DNA from: Gnetum montanum
Lineage: Eukaryota > Streptophyta > Gnetopsida > Gnetales > Gnetaceae
NCBI GenBank assembly: GCA_015680685.1
Contig: MNCI01021506.1
Location: 221,017 to 285,016 of the forward strand
Reading direction: 5' to 3'
DNA: 64,000 nucleotides
The translations under genes were made by a program, and so were the position numbers. This document shows positions 23,571-37,200 of this stretch, one piece after another (position 1 is the first letter of the stretch; every line of letters begins with the position of its first letter). A model generated the notes under the pieces. That model worked only from the letters and a program-made list of their open reading frames with translations. It ran no database searches and was not told the DNA's origin.

Positions 23571-23689
23571 CATAGAAAGATAACGGAAAGGAGAAGAAGT
23601 TGGAAGAAGGAACACAAAGGTAAATGTAGCTAAAAAAAGTTAGTTTCTTGGTTCAAGAACTATGTACAATGGTGGTAGATGGACGTAGC

Positions 23690-23956
23690 AGTGACATCTG
23701 GTTGATTGACTTAGGTGCCTCCTTTGATATTTGTCCAGATAAGTCTTGTTTCACATCTTATCATGACATTGAATCTGGTTTTGTATATGCTACTAATGGA
23801 AAAGCTTTGAAAGTTCTTGGAATTGAAAATATAATTCTGCAAAAAGCAAGGACGCCAAAGGTGACAGTAGATAACGTTAGGCATGTTCCTGAAGTCACAA
23901 AGAAGTTGATTTCAGTTCCACAGCTAGATGATTCAGGTTTGAATTTTAGTAGTTGA
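23690..23956 (+). pseudogene. Copia aspartic protease
   Basis: SSDIWLIDLGASFDICPDKS marks the active site. The usual D-S/T-G triad reads D-L-G (near 23708), so the catalytic motif itself is changed. Downstream KVLGIENIILQ and NVRHVPEVTKKLISVPQL are typical. The frame is shared with gag and ends at a TAG at 23954. Confidence 0.88.
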
Positions 23957-23986
23957 GGTGGACATTGGAGGATTTCCAAGGTAATC

Positions 23987-24925
23987 ATGACCATTTTGAA
24001 AGGAAAGGAGGAGGACAGCTTATATATGTTGATGGCAGATTCATGCAACTCTGTTGCAGCAGTTTCTGATGCAGAAAATTCTAAAGTGTGGCATAGACAT
24101 CTTGGACACATTGGTTGGTCAAGTGTAAAGGCACTTCAAAATCAATCTCTCATTCCTATATTTTCTTATGCCGAAATTGATTGCAGAGACTGTTTTGTTG
24201 GAAAATCTATGAGAGTAAATTTTTGTACGGATTTGGACAAGAAAAAGAAAAATAAGTTAGAATTGGTTAATTTTGATGTTTGGGGTCCTATGACTCCTAT
24301 TTCTCTTGGTGGATCTGTTTATTTTGTGACTTTCATAGATGATTGTACTAGAAAGGTTTGAGTTTATATCTTGAAATCAAAAGATGAAGTGTTTTCAGTT
24401 TTCAAAACGTTTGTTGCAAGAGTAGAAAATGAAACAAGGTTGAAAATAAAATGTTTGCAAATTGATAATGGTGGGTAGTACAATTCCAAAGTATTTGCTA
24501 ATTTCTTCAACAACAAAGGAATTAGGCACATTCATACCCCTCCTAGTACACCACAAAAAAATGGAGTTGCTGAAAGATGCAATAGAACTTTGTTGGATCA
24601 TGCTAGAATAATGGTTTCAAGGGTTGGCCTACCTAAGATGTTTTGGGGAGAGGCAATTAAGACTGCTGCATATTTAGTGAAAAGGTCTCCACATTCTTCA
24701 ATTGATAATGTTGTTGCAAAAGCTGTTTGGAGAGGTAAAGACATTTCATACAGTCATTTAAGAATTTTTGGATGCGAGGCATTTATGCATATTGCAAAGA
24801 AGAATATAACTAAGTTGCAGGACAGGGTTCAATGTTGCATATTTGTTGGATATGGAGAAGATCAGTTAGGATTCAGACTTTGGGATTTTGAATTGAAATG
24901 TTTAGTGAGATCAAGGGACGTTTAA
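23987..24925 (+). pseudogene. Copia integrase
   Basis: The zinc finger appears as WHRHLGHIGW followed by CRDCFVGK. The catalytic core has the first Asp in FDVWGPM, the second in CLQIDNGG and Glu in KNGVAERCNRT, so the DDE triad remains. Stops at 24359 (after TRKV) and in NGG*YN interrupt it. GYGEDQLGFRLWD and a C-terminal tail follow. One frame with gag and protease. Confidence 0.92.
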
Positions 24926-26840
24926 TTAAGAGAAAACGTGATGTTTAGTGAGTTGCAAAAGAAAGAGAAGGACAACAATGACTTAGCCAGCATGAGGACT
25001 CCTTTTAGGGTGATTGAAGAAGTTGAAAATGTTGAAATTCATGGATTTTCTAGATCTGGAAACATTGGACAACATGCTGGAATTACAGGGTAGCAAGCTA
25101 AAAATGAAGGGTAGCAATCTGGAAATTTAAGACAGCAAGCTGAGAACTTAGGACAATAAGGAGAAAATGGAGGACAGCAAAGAAATGAGGTAGAAGATGA
25201 TGGACAAGCTGTAGATGTGTCTCATTGGGTTAGAAGGTTAACAAGAGCTACCAAACCTCCTGACATGTACTCTCCCTTGCTGAATTATGTACTTTACAGT
25301 GATAGTGGTGAATTGGAAATAGTGGAGGAAGCTATGACGTATGCTGATTCCTCAAAGTGGAAGGCAAGTATGAATGATGAATGGGAATCACTCTAGTAGA
25401 ACAAAACGTGGGAGTTGGTTTAGTTGCCAAAAGGGAGAAAACCTTGGAGTGTAGGTGGCTATACAGAATTAAGACAAAGGCCAATGGGGAAAAACATTTC
25501 AAGGCTAGGTTGGTGGTGAAAGGCTATGCACAAAAACTAGGTATAGACTTTAAAGAAATTTTTTCTCCAGTGGTGAAACACTCTTCTATACGTTTAGTGT
25601 TATCTTTGGTTGCCTACATGGATTTAGAGTTAGAATAGCTTGACATAAAAATAGCATTCCTCCATGGAGATTCGGAAGAGGAAATATACATGAAATAGCC
25701 AGAAGCATATGAAACACAACAAGGTTTAGGTCTTGTTTGTAGACTAAAAAAAGAGCTTATATGGTTAGAAACAAGCCCCTAGGCAATGGTATAAAAGGTT
25801 TGATACCTTCATGAAGAAGTTGACTTATTAGAGAAACAATTTTGACCATTGTGTGTATTTTTTGGAGATGTTTCAGGTAAGTTTACAATGTTGTTGCTAT
25901 ATGTTGATGATATGTTAATTGCTAGAAATGACATGGCAGAGATAAAACGTCTAAAGCTGGAAATGGACAAAGAATTTGCCCGGAAGGTTTTGGGATAGGC
26001 AAAGAAAATTCTTGAAATGAATATTTACAGGGACAAAAAGAAAGAAGTTGTGGCTGAGTTAAGAAGAATACATTGGAAAGGTTTTGAAATGTTTCAACAT
26101 GGAGGATGCAAAACCTGTAAGTACACCTCTTTCAGTACAATTTAATTTATCAAAGAAGGATTGTCCAAAGCCAAAGGAAGATTTTGAAAAGGTGAAAAAC
26201 AACCCATATACTTCTGTTGTTGGGTCATTGATGTATGCCATGGTTTGTACACGTCCTGATATTGCTTGTGACCAACTATGGGTGGAATCATTGGCTGGTT
26301 GTTAAATGGATTCTAAAATATTTAAAGAGCACAAAAATGCATTGCTTGTGTTTTGGAGATGCTGATCTGCACATTGAAGGTTTTGTAGGTGCAAACTTTG
26401 CTATTGATCATTATACAAGACATTGTTCCACTACAGGGTACACGATAATTTTTGGTGGTGCTGCAATGAGTTGGTTGTCATGTCTACAACCACTAGTAAC
26501 TTTATCTACAACCGGATCAAAATATGTAGCCCTCACATAAGCATGCAAGGAGATGTTATGGATGAGGAGATTCCTACAATAGCTTGGATTAAAACAGCGA
26601 AGGTAGGCTGTGTCTTGTGACAGTTTGAGTGCAATCCATCTTGCAAAGAATTCTACCTTTCATGCCAGGACGAAACATATAGATGTCTGGTTCCACTTCA
26701 TAAGAGAAATCATAGAGGACAACTTGGTGCATGTTCAGAAGGTCCATACAAAATGTAACGTTGCTGATGCTTTAACAAAATCAATGATAGCTGAAAAACA
26801 CATTTTTTGTAGGAAGAAGCTTGGGATAACTGAAGCTTAA
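24926..26840 (+). pseudogene. Copia reverse transcriptase and RNase H
   Basis: A low-complexity Gln-rich linker leads into the RT: KASMNDEWESL, KARLVVKGYAQK, then the catalytic LLYVDDMLIA (about 25896-25925) with both aspartates intact. There is a frame change near 25440 in an A run, and many TAG stops, several at positions where Gln is expected (for example before PEAY near 25697). RNase H ends the element with CDSLSAIHLAKNSTFHARTK and HIDVWFHFIREI, and the frame closes at TAA 26838. Confidence 0.9.
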
Positions 26841-26881
26841 TTAGAAGCATGCATCTCTTGAAGGCTGTTTGGATTTGTCTT

Positions 26882-26893
26882 CAAGGGGGAGTT
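26882..26893 (+). promoter_or_regulatory. Copia polypurine tract
   Basis: CAAGGGGGAGTT abuts the 3' LTR; such a purine run primes plus-strand DNA synthesis. Confidence 0.85.
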
Positions 26894-27435
26894 TGTTGGA
26901 AAAGTGAAGACAAATACTTTACTATTATTTGTTGTATTTCCTCTTATGTTTATGGTGTTGTATCTCCTCAAGGGAAAGGGGTGTGTTTTTTTGATGTGTA
27001 AGTATTGTATCGAGGTTTTACCTTTGATACATGAGTCTTGTTGATGTTGATTTGAGATCTGTTGGAGTAACAAATTGGGTGCTTCGGAAAGCTATAAGGA
27101 TGGTTTGTGTCCTTAAGATTTGAGTAGAATATAAGGCAGATCAGCATTGTTGTGGAGGTAGGGTAAAAAGGGCCTAAACAATGTAAATCTCTATGTTCTT
27201 GTGTTATTTTCTTTTGCTGTTTCATTTTGTTGTTACAACGAATGTTTGCTGGAGTTTACAGCATTTTGACAATGATTTACAGTGTTTATTTGATCAACTA
27301 CAATGTGATATCTTCTACCTTTAACATGTTATTCAGATATGCAGTGGTGTAATAATTTCTCTAAAGCTTCTTTAGCATGTTTTTAGATCTGATCTGCTGA
27401 TTGTTTTATTGAAACTCTTGCTTCTGATTATAACA
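26894..27435 (+). repeat. Copia 3' LTR lacking the TATA block
   Basis: 542 bp. It aligns with the 5' LTR on both sides of a gap: about 144 nt in the 5' LTR are replaced here by about 33 nt (26950-26982), removing the TATA box. Confidence 0.92.
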
Positions 27436-27440
27436 ATTTA

Positions 27441-30400
27441 CACCTCTATGGAATAAAACTTAGTGGTTATTTGGAAAATAGTTATTTCAAAGAGCTTAGA
27501 GTAATCAACAATGCTGGTATGGAACTTATAGACATCTAAACGTTTTCTCATTCTATTTAAAAGGAAATGCATCTACAAGACAAGATGGAAGGACAGGAAT
27601 TACTTGTAGCATTCAGGCATAAAAAACATCCTGGCACCCAATTACATCATGTGTTGTACATTCCATATGTTAGAGAATAGACAGAAAACTCAAAACTTTG
27701 GAAAGATGTGATTAACGTATGTGGCCACCCGAAAAAAAAAAAGGTTCTAGCAGCAGAGTGGAATTGGTGACTCTTTCAGCATGGTAAGTGTCCAATTCAT
27801 GGTTCATCATACTCCGTCAAAGATTTGAGATAAATTGGAATGCATTTAAATCTTGTATGTGTCGTCACCAGTGAAAAAGTGAAAGTCTTGACCTGACTGC
27901 ATAGTTGTGAAAGAAAATTTTGATAGAATGAACAAAAACTTGAAAATGTTCAATGGAATTTTCTAGCAACGAGATAATTATCCAGAGGCTTTCAGCAGGC
28001 TATGGAATAAATTTGAAGAATACCAGCAGTGTAGTAGGACTGTAGCAGCCATTAGAAAAATACATACAAATGTACGGCTTCTTTTTCCCCTGTTGTTGCA
28101 AATACAGCTGTTTTCCATAGTGAAATTGCTTTCAAGATCTGGCCTCAAGAACTTGACAATATGATGAGTAACAACTCTAGCAAGAAAAAAAATCAAAGAA
28201 TAGCATAGTCCATGATATCAACACATGGGTTTACAGGAAAAGAGGAGTAAGCATCTCAGATACAAAGCAAATGTGAAATCAAAGTAAAGATCATATTTAA
28301 GCACATACCAGACTAAAGTGCTCCTTTCTCCACCGAGTTTTGATTACAAGTAATTCTGAGATTAGAATGCAACCATAGTTTCAGATCTAGCTTCAGTCCA
28401 CATAGGAAACATGCAAAATTCATTTGTTATAATATCAAGCTAAACAAAGGTTTAATCCTTACTGACATAATAATTTGTTATACATACAACTATACAAAAA
28501 AATCACCTATGAAAAATGAGGCTATTTTTATCAGGCTGTTTGTTCAGCATAATAACCAATCCATCTCAAAAGGAAAATGTGAGTATTTATTCAGATCATA
28601 TTCATCTAGTTTTCCAAAGATCCAGAGCCAATAGTTCAGCAAATCAGATAATGAAAAATCTTTAGCTAGAAGAAAACATTTTAAATTAGATATTTGTTTA
28701 TTGATCCCTTTGCTGAATAAATTGTTTAAGAAAGAAAAGGGTTAAGAATTCCGTAGGTTGGTAAATCATAAAAGGAAATCCAAGATCAGTCCATAAAAAG
28801 AAAATCAAGGCCAAATCTGAGGAATCGTTAGAATGCCAATTTTAAGATGGGCTCAGGATGCTCGTGTTTTGCTGGTGGTAACAATCTTTATATCAGGATC
28901 CTTGGTTGCTCATGGCAAATCTTTATGCCAAATCGTAAAAAATATTTATTGGTGTAACCAAGTCCATTTGGAAACAATTCTCATCCATGTAAATTAGACC
29001 TAAGAGTGCAAGGACGAGTGGAGAGATCCACAAAAAAAAGTATTCAATAATCTAAGATCTTAAAAATGAAAAATTCAGATTCTGGAAGAGCATTCAACAT
29101 GGTGAAAGAGTTATAAAAAAAGTCATTTGTCAACACAGGTAAAACAAGAGGCACTGTACATCCAATTTGTTTAGTCTTCAAAATCCCCTTGAATGACACC
29201 TTTTCCCCAGCCATTGAGTGCTGTATTTCCCTATTGTTGTACCCTTGTAATCTTTTTCATTCTCTCTTGCTATTGTTATTATTTTCAGTTTACTTGTGTG
29301 CTACTAAAGATGTGTGCCGTACTGTTGTTGTTGCACAGTTTCTGATGCCATTGTTATAATCCTTACTTCTCTTCTTTTCTTCTCTCTTGTCTTTTCCTAC
29401 TCTCTCTTTTTCTTTTACCAACCCTTCTTATTCACTCAGCTTTTCTCCCATTTGTATAAAAAGTCAGGTCTCACGTTCAATCTCTAGAAAAACCACCTAA
29501 AAAGGAATAAAAAATATCTAGCCCTTCCACTTAACAGGACTTTGGCTGTGTTTCTGCTAAGATGATAAAATATACACTTCTGATCTTTTTTTTTTATAAA
29601 AAAAAAAAAAAAACCACTCTAGCCTTTATTGCACCAGAATTCTATCATAAGACAAAACCGAGGAAACACATGCTCCTTACGCACTCTGTGATACATAGTT
29701 GCATGAGCACCGAAAGGTCATCATGCAACCTTTCCACGGCTATTGAGGGGATTTTAATTTTGATTTTATAAATTTTATTCCTTCAAAAGATCATCAAAGA
29801 AATTAAAGCATTAATCTCTTATTCATATGTCAGGTTCCTCTTTCTTAAAATTTGATTTATACAACTTAAAATTATAAACTAGCACACCACAAGACATCAT
29901 AACAAGACCCCTAAAGAAGGGGTTTGTTACAAGGGCACATTATATGACTGGTGTAATTAGGTAGTGAGAGGGGCAGCATGACTCGGTGGACTTCCACAGA
30001 AGATATCATTAGCCAGAAGTGCCATAATCAGGAACTGCAGCAAGAAAGAGACCATCTAGGTGGTCATTTACAGCAGCCCAGGAACCAAGCGTTTGCTAGA
30101 AAAATCTGAGAAATTTAGAATTTGGTACTAAGTTTCCATACTGTAAAACATCCTTGGTGGAATTAGGCCGGGATTTTGGAGGTGGCACAAAAGCATTACA
30201 GGGAAGACAAATAATGCTGAAGCTGGTAACAGAGACCAAATCAAAGATGGAATGCATGCAGGTGAAAAATGAAGTGTTTCTGTTTTTCTTAGTGAGATAT
30301 ATTTAGTACTGAATTTGGGATGTTCAAAGCATTTTGCATGAAATACTTTTATCAAAAACTGTTTTGAAAAGTGAAGAACTGGACAATGTGAAGACAAGAA

Positions 30401-33096
30401 GTTCAGAGGACTTGGTAATTAAGATGAACACGTATTCAATGTTCCTGCAAGGATGAACAAACATTGTGTGGTGACAATCTTGTATAAATCGTGTTATGTA
30501 GGACTGCTAGAAGCCAAGTTTTTAGATAGGTGATGGAAAGATTATACAGTTAGCTCCTGAAGTCTGATTGCACAGATCTCTGATCAAGGTTGAATTAAAG
30601 GATAGCTCAACCAAGTGCGATAAGGACATAACCTATAGAAGGTTGGCAATATTCTATTAATTTTTTAAAAATAGGACATAATAGTGAACCATTGTGTGTG
30701 TGTAAGTTAAGAGAGTGTACAGAACATGATATTTGTAAAATTCGTCAAAATATACCTTACAGAGTCTGATTTGTTATAGCTTGATGCTTTCGCTGTTATA
30801 AAAAGATGGACTCAAATGTTAAATTATTTTAATTAATGTTGTTAAATTCTCACTATATACCGTTTTCTGCGTTAAAATGTATTTGGTAGCCTGTATAGCG
30901 GATGGATATTCTTTCATTTATAAGAATGTTTGAATGAAACTAAATATTCTTCTTTCCTTCAGGTGAAAGGGAATGTATAATTTGAATTAAATATGTTGTG
31001 CCATTTTCGTTTTTGTTGGACGTTATTGAGTCAGCATTCATAGTTGGAAGTATCACCTTCTCCAGGAGATTTTAGATCCAACCTTTCTACCTGTAAGTTA
31101 CCTCAACATGTGTGTGTTGTGTGAATGTATAGTATTTGAAATTAAGATCTCTAACGTTGCAGTGTCAATGCTTGTCCAGTTTAGAAAAAGAAAAAAAAGA
31201 TTATGGAGGTGGCTTATTCTTCTTCAACAAAAAGGATGCTGAGGACCCCAGCGTTGTTCAATGTAGAATGACATCCAGGCGATTATTTTTCCTATAAATT
31301 CGTTCGGATTGTTATTGAGAGATGTGAAGGATGGTTAATTTTTGCCGTCCTATAATAACCTAACAAAACAGGCAAAACACGTGGACACTGCCTTTTGCAT
31401 GTATAGTCATATCGCCAGAAACGTTGGCCTGATGCAAAAGGATTACCACTGACCATCTGATGTCCATTACATGTGCAGTTCTGTATTCTTCCTTTTTTCT
31501 AATGAAAATTGCAGTGTGCTTTATTGTAGACTTTTAAATGCGAGATGTTAACATGTTCAAAATTATCAGCTGTTGTTATTATAATTAAGCTTTTGGTTTT
31601 GTTCAAAACCATTAATCTGAAGGCATCCTGATCGCTATGTCATTCCGAATTGCTTGACGATGTTGATAACTCGTTTTATCCATCTGCAACATATGCTTTT
31701 AACCACAGAATCTTAAAGCAATATCCCCGCACGTACGCTGATTCTTAGTAACAAAAAATTCAATCTTTTGTCATAAGCTGATACAGACGTCTAGTTCAAA
31801 TGATCATGCAAGGACTTTTTAATTTTTTAAAGTAATCATTTGCATTTTTTTTATAAGGTTTAAACTTGTGGCAGCACGTTAATAAAGCTTAATGTATGAT
31901 TTTGGCTGGCTTTAATTTATAATATCTTTAAAAGTGAATTTTAAAATAACTCGTTTTCTTGCCAAGGTTTTCTGTTAAAATGTTTAAAACTTCATGTTTG
32001 AAAACACGGGAACGAACGTTAGCAGCTGGATTTCCAATAAGAATAATAAATATAATGTATTACGACTATTACTGGGTTTCAACTCAAAATTCAGGATGCT
32101 TGAAATAAGTGTACTATCCAAGGAGAGCTTCGGTGAGCCATGTTTGATCTGGCAAAGCCAATGCTACATTTTCTGAACCGAAACAGCAGGTCCATGGAAG
32201 GGGCGATGATCAAAGAGATTTGAGCTACTAGATGCACTTCTGTTGAATCGACCAATTGTCATTTCAATGCACTCAGATTAACATTACCATGCCAATAAGT
32301 ATGAAGAAAAATTTCTGCATTGCCATAGTCGGTATTTTGAAAAAGGAACAACATAAGTTCAAAAAGAGCAAATTGACAAGTAAGAGGACTAAATCTTGGA
32401 CATTCTCAAAATACGCTTTCAGCTATGCATGTGTTCGCAGGGTAGGCGGCGAGAACAGAACAATGGATTCTAATAGTGTTTGAGGGTTCTTGCGGAGTGC
32501 TTCATAGAGCGACGAAGAGTCTGACGCAGAAACATTTTTTTTAAATAAAAAGTTTTCATGCTTTTAAGAAGCGTTTTTTTTTTCAATTCTTCTTTTCTTG
32601 TTTTTTTTGGAAGAAAAAAGGGAAGTCCCGGTTCTACAGTAGTCGGGTTGCAAACAAGATCCCGTGGCAAATGTAACAGTCAATCACCTTGAAGGATTTT
32701 GATGATTCCATAATCCTTTGAGGCTAAGGGCTTCTTTAAGAGTCTTTATGAGGAACAATTTTAAGCATGGGAAGAGAACAAAATCTTGTGATTTAAATAG
32801 GAGCAAGTGCTTGATTATTTCTCTTTAACAAAGCATGAGCCTTTTTGGTAGAGTATTTTGTACCATTTTTGCAAGTCTATATCTCATTTCTGAAATGCCT
32901 CACACTTTAATTTTTTCGAAGCTTTGCCATATCAAGGAGCCATTTGTAATTGGATCTTTCTTGTGACATAGACCACAAGATTGAACATTCTTGCTTTTCA
33001 ATCTATTGAAGAAGGGAGATGGGGCCTTCAAACATGAAAGGAAATACATAGGAAGAGGTTGAAGGGTTGATCTGTTAACTTGGAGATGCTTTGTCT
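27441..33096. other. Intergenic region, no gene seen
   Basis: About 5.6 kb of AT-rich DNA. Short frames on both strands show no family resemblance. A T10-TA-A16-type homopolymer block lies near 29586-29613. Old transposon debris is likely but not recognisable by eye. Confidence 0.55.
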
Positions 33097-33172
33097 GTGA
33101 TAACTTCTTCGCTTTCCATCTACGTAGGTTCTTTGTGATAACTTCTTCGCTTTCCATCTACGTAGGTTCTTT
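33097..33172. repeat. Two-copy tandem duplication, 38-bp unit
   Basis: GTGATAACTTCTTCGCTTTC plus CATCTACGTAGGTTCTTT is repeated at 33097-33134 and 33135-33172. A shorter related stretch (CGTAG-TCTTTGAGAACTTAT) recurs near 33233. Confidence 0.9.
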
Positions 33173-33399
33173 GAGAACTTATTGCACACTTCACGCCACA
33201 TAGATGTTATAACATCTTAACTTTCATTTGCGTAGTCTCTTTGAGAACTTATCACACACTTCACATAGATGTTTTCATTATACCAATATGAGAAACGCTA
33301 GATAAATAGTAGCTAGAGACTCAATTTTACAACCAAACAAAAGAGTGTCTTGTTGAAAGGTTTGTTGGTTCACTTTAAGTTGAAAAGCTTGCTTTTAGC

Positions 33400-34560
33400 C
33401 AAGTTATGTTTTAAGTCAAATGCTTCTACAATTGCAAAATAGCTACATGAAGCCTATGTATGTAAGCAAACTCTCCATTTGAGAAAAGAAATGTCATCCA
33501 TAAATTGAGAATGTGTAAAAGAAGGATAATGTAAATTACTTGAATACCTTGAATATCTTCAATAGCAAACAAATTTCATAACAAACCTAACTCTTCCATA
33601 GATAAAATGAAAAGGAAAGAAGAGACTGGATCTCCTCATCACAAACCCTTCATGGAGTAAAAGCTACGCATCTTTAAATTATTAAAAAGGATAGAGAAAA
33701 TAGGGTTCTGAAAGCAACCATAAAGCTTCAAAACCCAATGAGAAGGGAAACCAAACTTCTTCAACACCACCCTCATATACACCCAATTAATAATAACACA
33801 GGGCTTGTTTATGTCTAGCTTAAGTGCCAAATTTGCTATTTTTTGATAATGTGTTGAGTGAAGTAGCTCTTGTATCAACAAAACTCCAGTAAGAATATGT
33901 CTTCCTATCATAGTTGCTTGTTCTTTTGTGACCAACTTAGGCATGAATTTATGAAGAACATAATCTTATAGGCCTAAAATATGTAATTTCAATTGCATCC
34001 TTCTACTTTGGGACAAGAACCATCCAAATAACATTCCAATAAGGAAGTATCTTGTCCCTACACCAAATTTCAACAACAACATTAATGACATTTGTTTTTA
34101 TTATATCCCAAAAATGCTTGTAGAATTCAAAGGTAAACCCATCCACACTAGGAGCTTTATGGGCTGGCATGGAACATATCACCCCAAAGATCTTTTGCTC
34201 TAATGGGTATGAGTTAACCCAAACCATGTTTACTTGGTCCAAAGCATGATAGATATGACTAACAACTTGTTGTATCTGATTAGTTCTAATTGATGTTCAA
34301 AGTTGAGAAACTTCTAGTAAGAGGATTGAATAATATTACTTTATTTCCTCATCTATCTAGGCAACCTCTTGCTCTCCTTCCTTAATTTCTTTAATAAAAT
34401 CTTTGCTTTTTTTTATTGAAGCATAATTCTTAAAAATTCTTGAATTTTCATCACTTCCATAGCCATTTTATTCATGCTCCTAGTAAGTTCTTTCTTATTT
34501 TTGGCTGTGATAGTAATCATTAAGGGCCTACCACTCCATGAACCCAACATCATCTATCCA
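33400..34560 (-). pseudogene. Decayed LINE reverse transcriptase (first copy)
   Basis: Read on the minus strand, in order: ENSRIFKNYASIKKSKDFI (about 34430), HKAPSVDGFTFEFYKHFW (34080-34170) like the plant L1 KSPGPDGF block, LALKLDINKPCVIINW (about 33790-33840), GFPSHWVLKLY, SILFNN, MKGL at 33640 running into a QGDP-like block, and a catalytic box HSQFMDDISFL (about 33485-33515) with both Asp retained. Stops and frame changes break it throughout. It is an old L1-type LINE fragment without visible endonuclease. Confidence 0.82.
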
Positions 34561-37200
34561 ACAATCATGAAGAATAACATCATGAGCCTCTTGAATTCTT
34601 TGCAAATATAATTGTTTTTTTAAGTGTCCAATTCGAAAGATTTTTACTTTTTTGTTTAAGAACTTCTATTCTAAGTCTCTAAAGCTTGATATATATATGC
34701 CTTCTTCTTACATCTTTCAAACCTTATATGCAATCTCTTTTATTTAATTTTACTAAGAAAAGATCAAACTTTTAGCCATGATTCCATGCATCTTTTAAGC
34801 ACATAAAAAAAGGAAATGAAAAAAGGAAATGTTATTCAAATATCAGGTTAAGAAGGGTCTCACTCAATTTTAACCATCTATGGAAACCAATTCCATTCCC
34901 CATTGAAGCTAAGTCAAGTGGGAAATTGTCAAACAAAATTTCCTCCGACACTGGGCTTCGCTAATGCATAACTTCCTTATGAATATGAAGAAAGCTAATT
35001 ATACAAATGTATCACATTCGAGATCTATTAATTTTTGGTATAAGAAGTAAGAAGAAACTGCAGGCCTTGCCAAGACATTTAATCCTACATTCTCTTCTGC
35101 TGCAACAAGCTGCCATTTTCAACCAAAGCAGTACCTTAAAGATATTACAGAAGAAATTCCAATTCCAACGCATGTTAACGTGGTTTACTATACAATGTCT
35201 AAGAAATCGTTCTGATTATACTATTACAAGATGAAAAACAAATTAAATCTTTTATGCGCTTTGACAGCTTCTTGTAAGCCCTAAGCCGAATTGACAGGGC
35301 TAAACGAGAATACACTACACATGCACCGAAGAAGATTCTATGCTTTTAAAGCAGGTATATTTACCCCAATTGATTGAAATGCTAAGGTACAGCAGGAAAA
35401 GTACAGGCAATGCAAAAAGGCAGAGTCGTTCTTTGAAGAATCCTGAAAAGAAAAGTGGGGAAAGAAACAAAGGAATCGTTGACACAGCAAGAACTAAATA
35501 ATCAATATTAACGAAACCTGCGGAAGGAAAAAGGAATTATCGACTTTGTAAGAAGCACAGCAATGTATGATAGATGAAAAAGTATCAACATCGGTGATAA
35601 ACAAATCAAAATGAGGAGGAGGAGGTAGTAGAGGGCATCTTCATAATAATGGTCTTTATAATTCAAGAGGTTATTGACTAAACTCCACGGTGACCCCTGC
35701 ATTAGCATCATTAACAAGTTATATGAACATAATGAATGAATTTCCGTCCAAAACCTAGCTTCTGCACAACCCTGATAATAAAATCCTATGAAATTAGATG
35801 GTAAGTTCAGCATTCTATAACCTCTTTCGGGGTAATATGGTAATAAAGAGGGCCTACTTTCATTTACCGAGACTCACTGTGGATCTATCCAAAGAATTTA
35901 AGAATTCCTTTTACGGATTTTTTTTTAAAGATTTATAACTCTGTGCTGCCCAGGAAAGTCAAACATAAAAGTGAAGTTATTGAGCCAAGACCCTTGCTAC
36001 TCACTTTGTTTGCATCTAATAAGTGAAGGAAGCCCAAGCTTAATTTAACAGCTAAGGCTGTCGTCGTACTTTAATTGCTGGTGTGTTTAGTAATGACTTG
36101 AATCTCACTTCTGTGAATAGAAGATTTTCTAACTCTTCTAAAGCATTAGCAAAACGCTTTATGCCAGCAGTTTTCCGCAAATGCTGGAAGGACTCCATTA
36201 AAAGACCATCTATTATTATTATTCGTGCCTTTCTGTTTGCATCTATTTACACGCAGCTTCTAGCTCCAAAAGAGAGCCTTTGCTATAGCAACTTTCATTG
36301 TTCTGAAAAAAGAATGGAAAGAACGAATAAAGCTATTTCCTCTTACCAAGAGAATTTTATCATCTTTTTAATAGATTTACTATTTAATAAATGTGAAAAG
36401 AATGAATAAAGCTATTTCCTCCTACCGAGAGAATTTATTTGAGAATGATTATTTTTGTTAAATAGGCATCGATGATAATAACCTGCAAAAGCTGTTGCGA
36501 CAGAATTCCAGTTTTCATCTTTTTAAATAGATTTATTGTTTAATAACTGTGAAAATATGATCGGAAATATTCTTGATCCGAGAGAAATAGAGGTTTTAAA
36601 GTTATAATATTTTCCTATGGTAATGATTGCCTTGTCAATTTGATGAACTCTGGTAGCTTTCTAATGAGAACTTTTTGAGGGCCAAGTATTTTCAGTCTTA
36701 TTCCTAGCTTAAAGGTTCTTATTGGTTCTTATTGTTTTTGCTTTGAGAGAATAGGAATATATTTGACAGGTGATTTGATGATGGAGTTAAAGGCAGGCTC
36801 TGTACAATTATTCGAGAAAGACCGAGTGGTGACTTGAAATTACAATTATTGGTGAACAAACTCATGGTTTTGATAGGGTTTGAATAGACAACCTGACAGA
36901 AAATAATCCTGGATTCATCTGACTACTTTAATGAGAGAACTCATGTTATTGGAATAATGACATAAAAAATGTGATATAAATGGACTGGATTAGCAAATTC
37001 CTTTAGTATTAAAAGTATAGTTGAAATAGCAAAGTGTGCAACTTTGAAATTGAGAAAATTCTATTTATTTGGAGGAGACTCGTTGAATCTATGAAACTAA
37101 TTTGGTACATCAAGCATAAAATTTAATTACATCTTTAATGTAATGAGTTGATGTAGTTGGCATAGTTTTTGGAAAATTCGCATAAAAGTAAATTTATAAT
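34561..37200. other. No gene seen
   Basis: Frames at 35007, 36083 (plus) and 35508 (minus) resemble no known protein. A two-fold repeat of GAATAAAGCTATTTCCTC lies near 36326 and 36403. The stretch next to 34560 may be the 5' part of the LINE, too decayed to call. Confidence 0.5.

Larger units (their letters stand above)
22150..27435 (+). mobile_element. Full-length Ty1/Copia retrotransposon, decayed, TSD ATTTA
   Basis: The element begins TGTTGGAAAAG and ends ATAACA at both LTRs, and is flanked by the 5-bp duplication ATTTA (22145-22149 and 27436-27440). The order PBS, gag, protease, integrase, reverse transcriptase, RNase H, polypurine tract defines Copia. Gag through integrase stays in one frame from ATG 22838 to about 25440 and is broken only by in-frame stops, then by a single-base loss in an A run. 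It cannot make its own proteins. The LTRs are unequal (661 and 542 bp). Confidence 0.96.
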
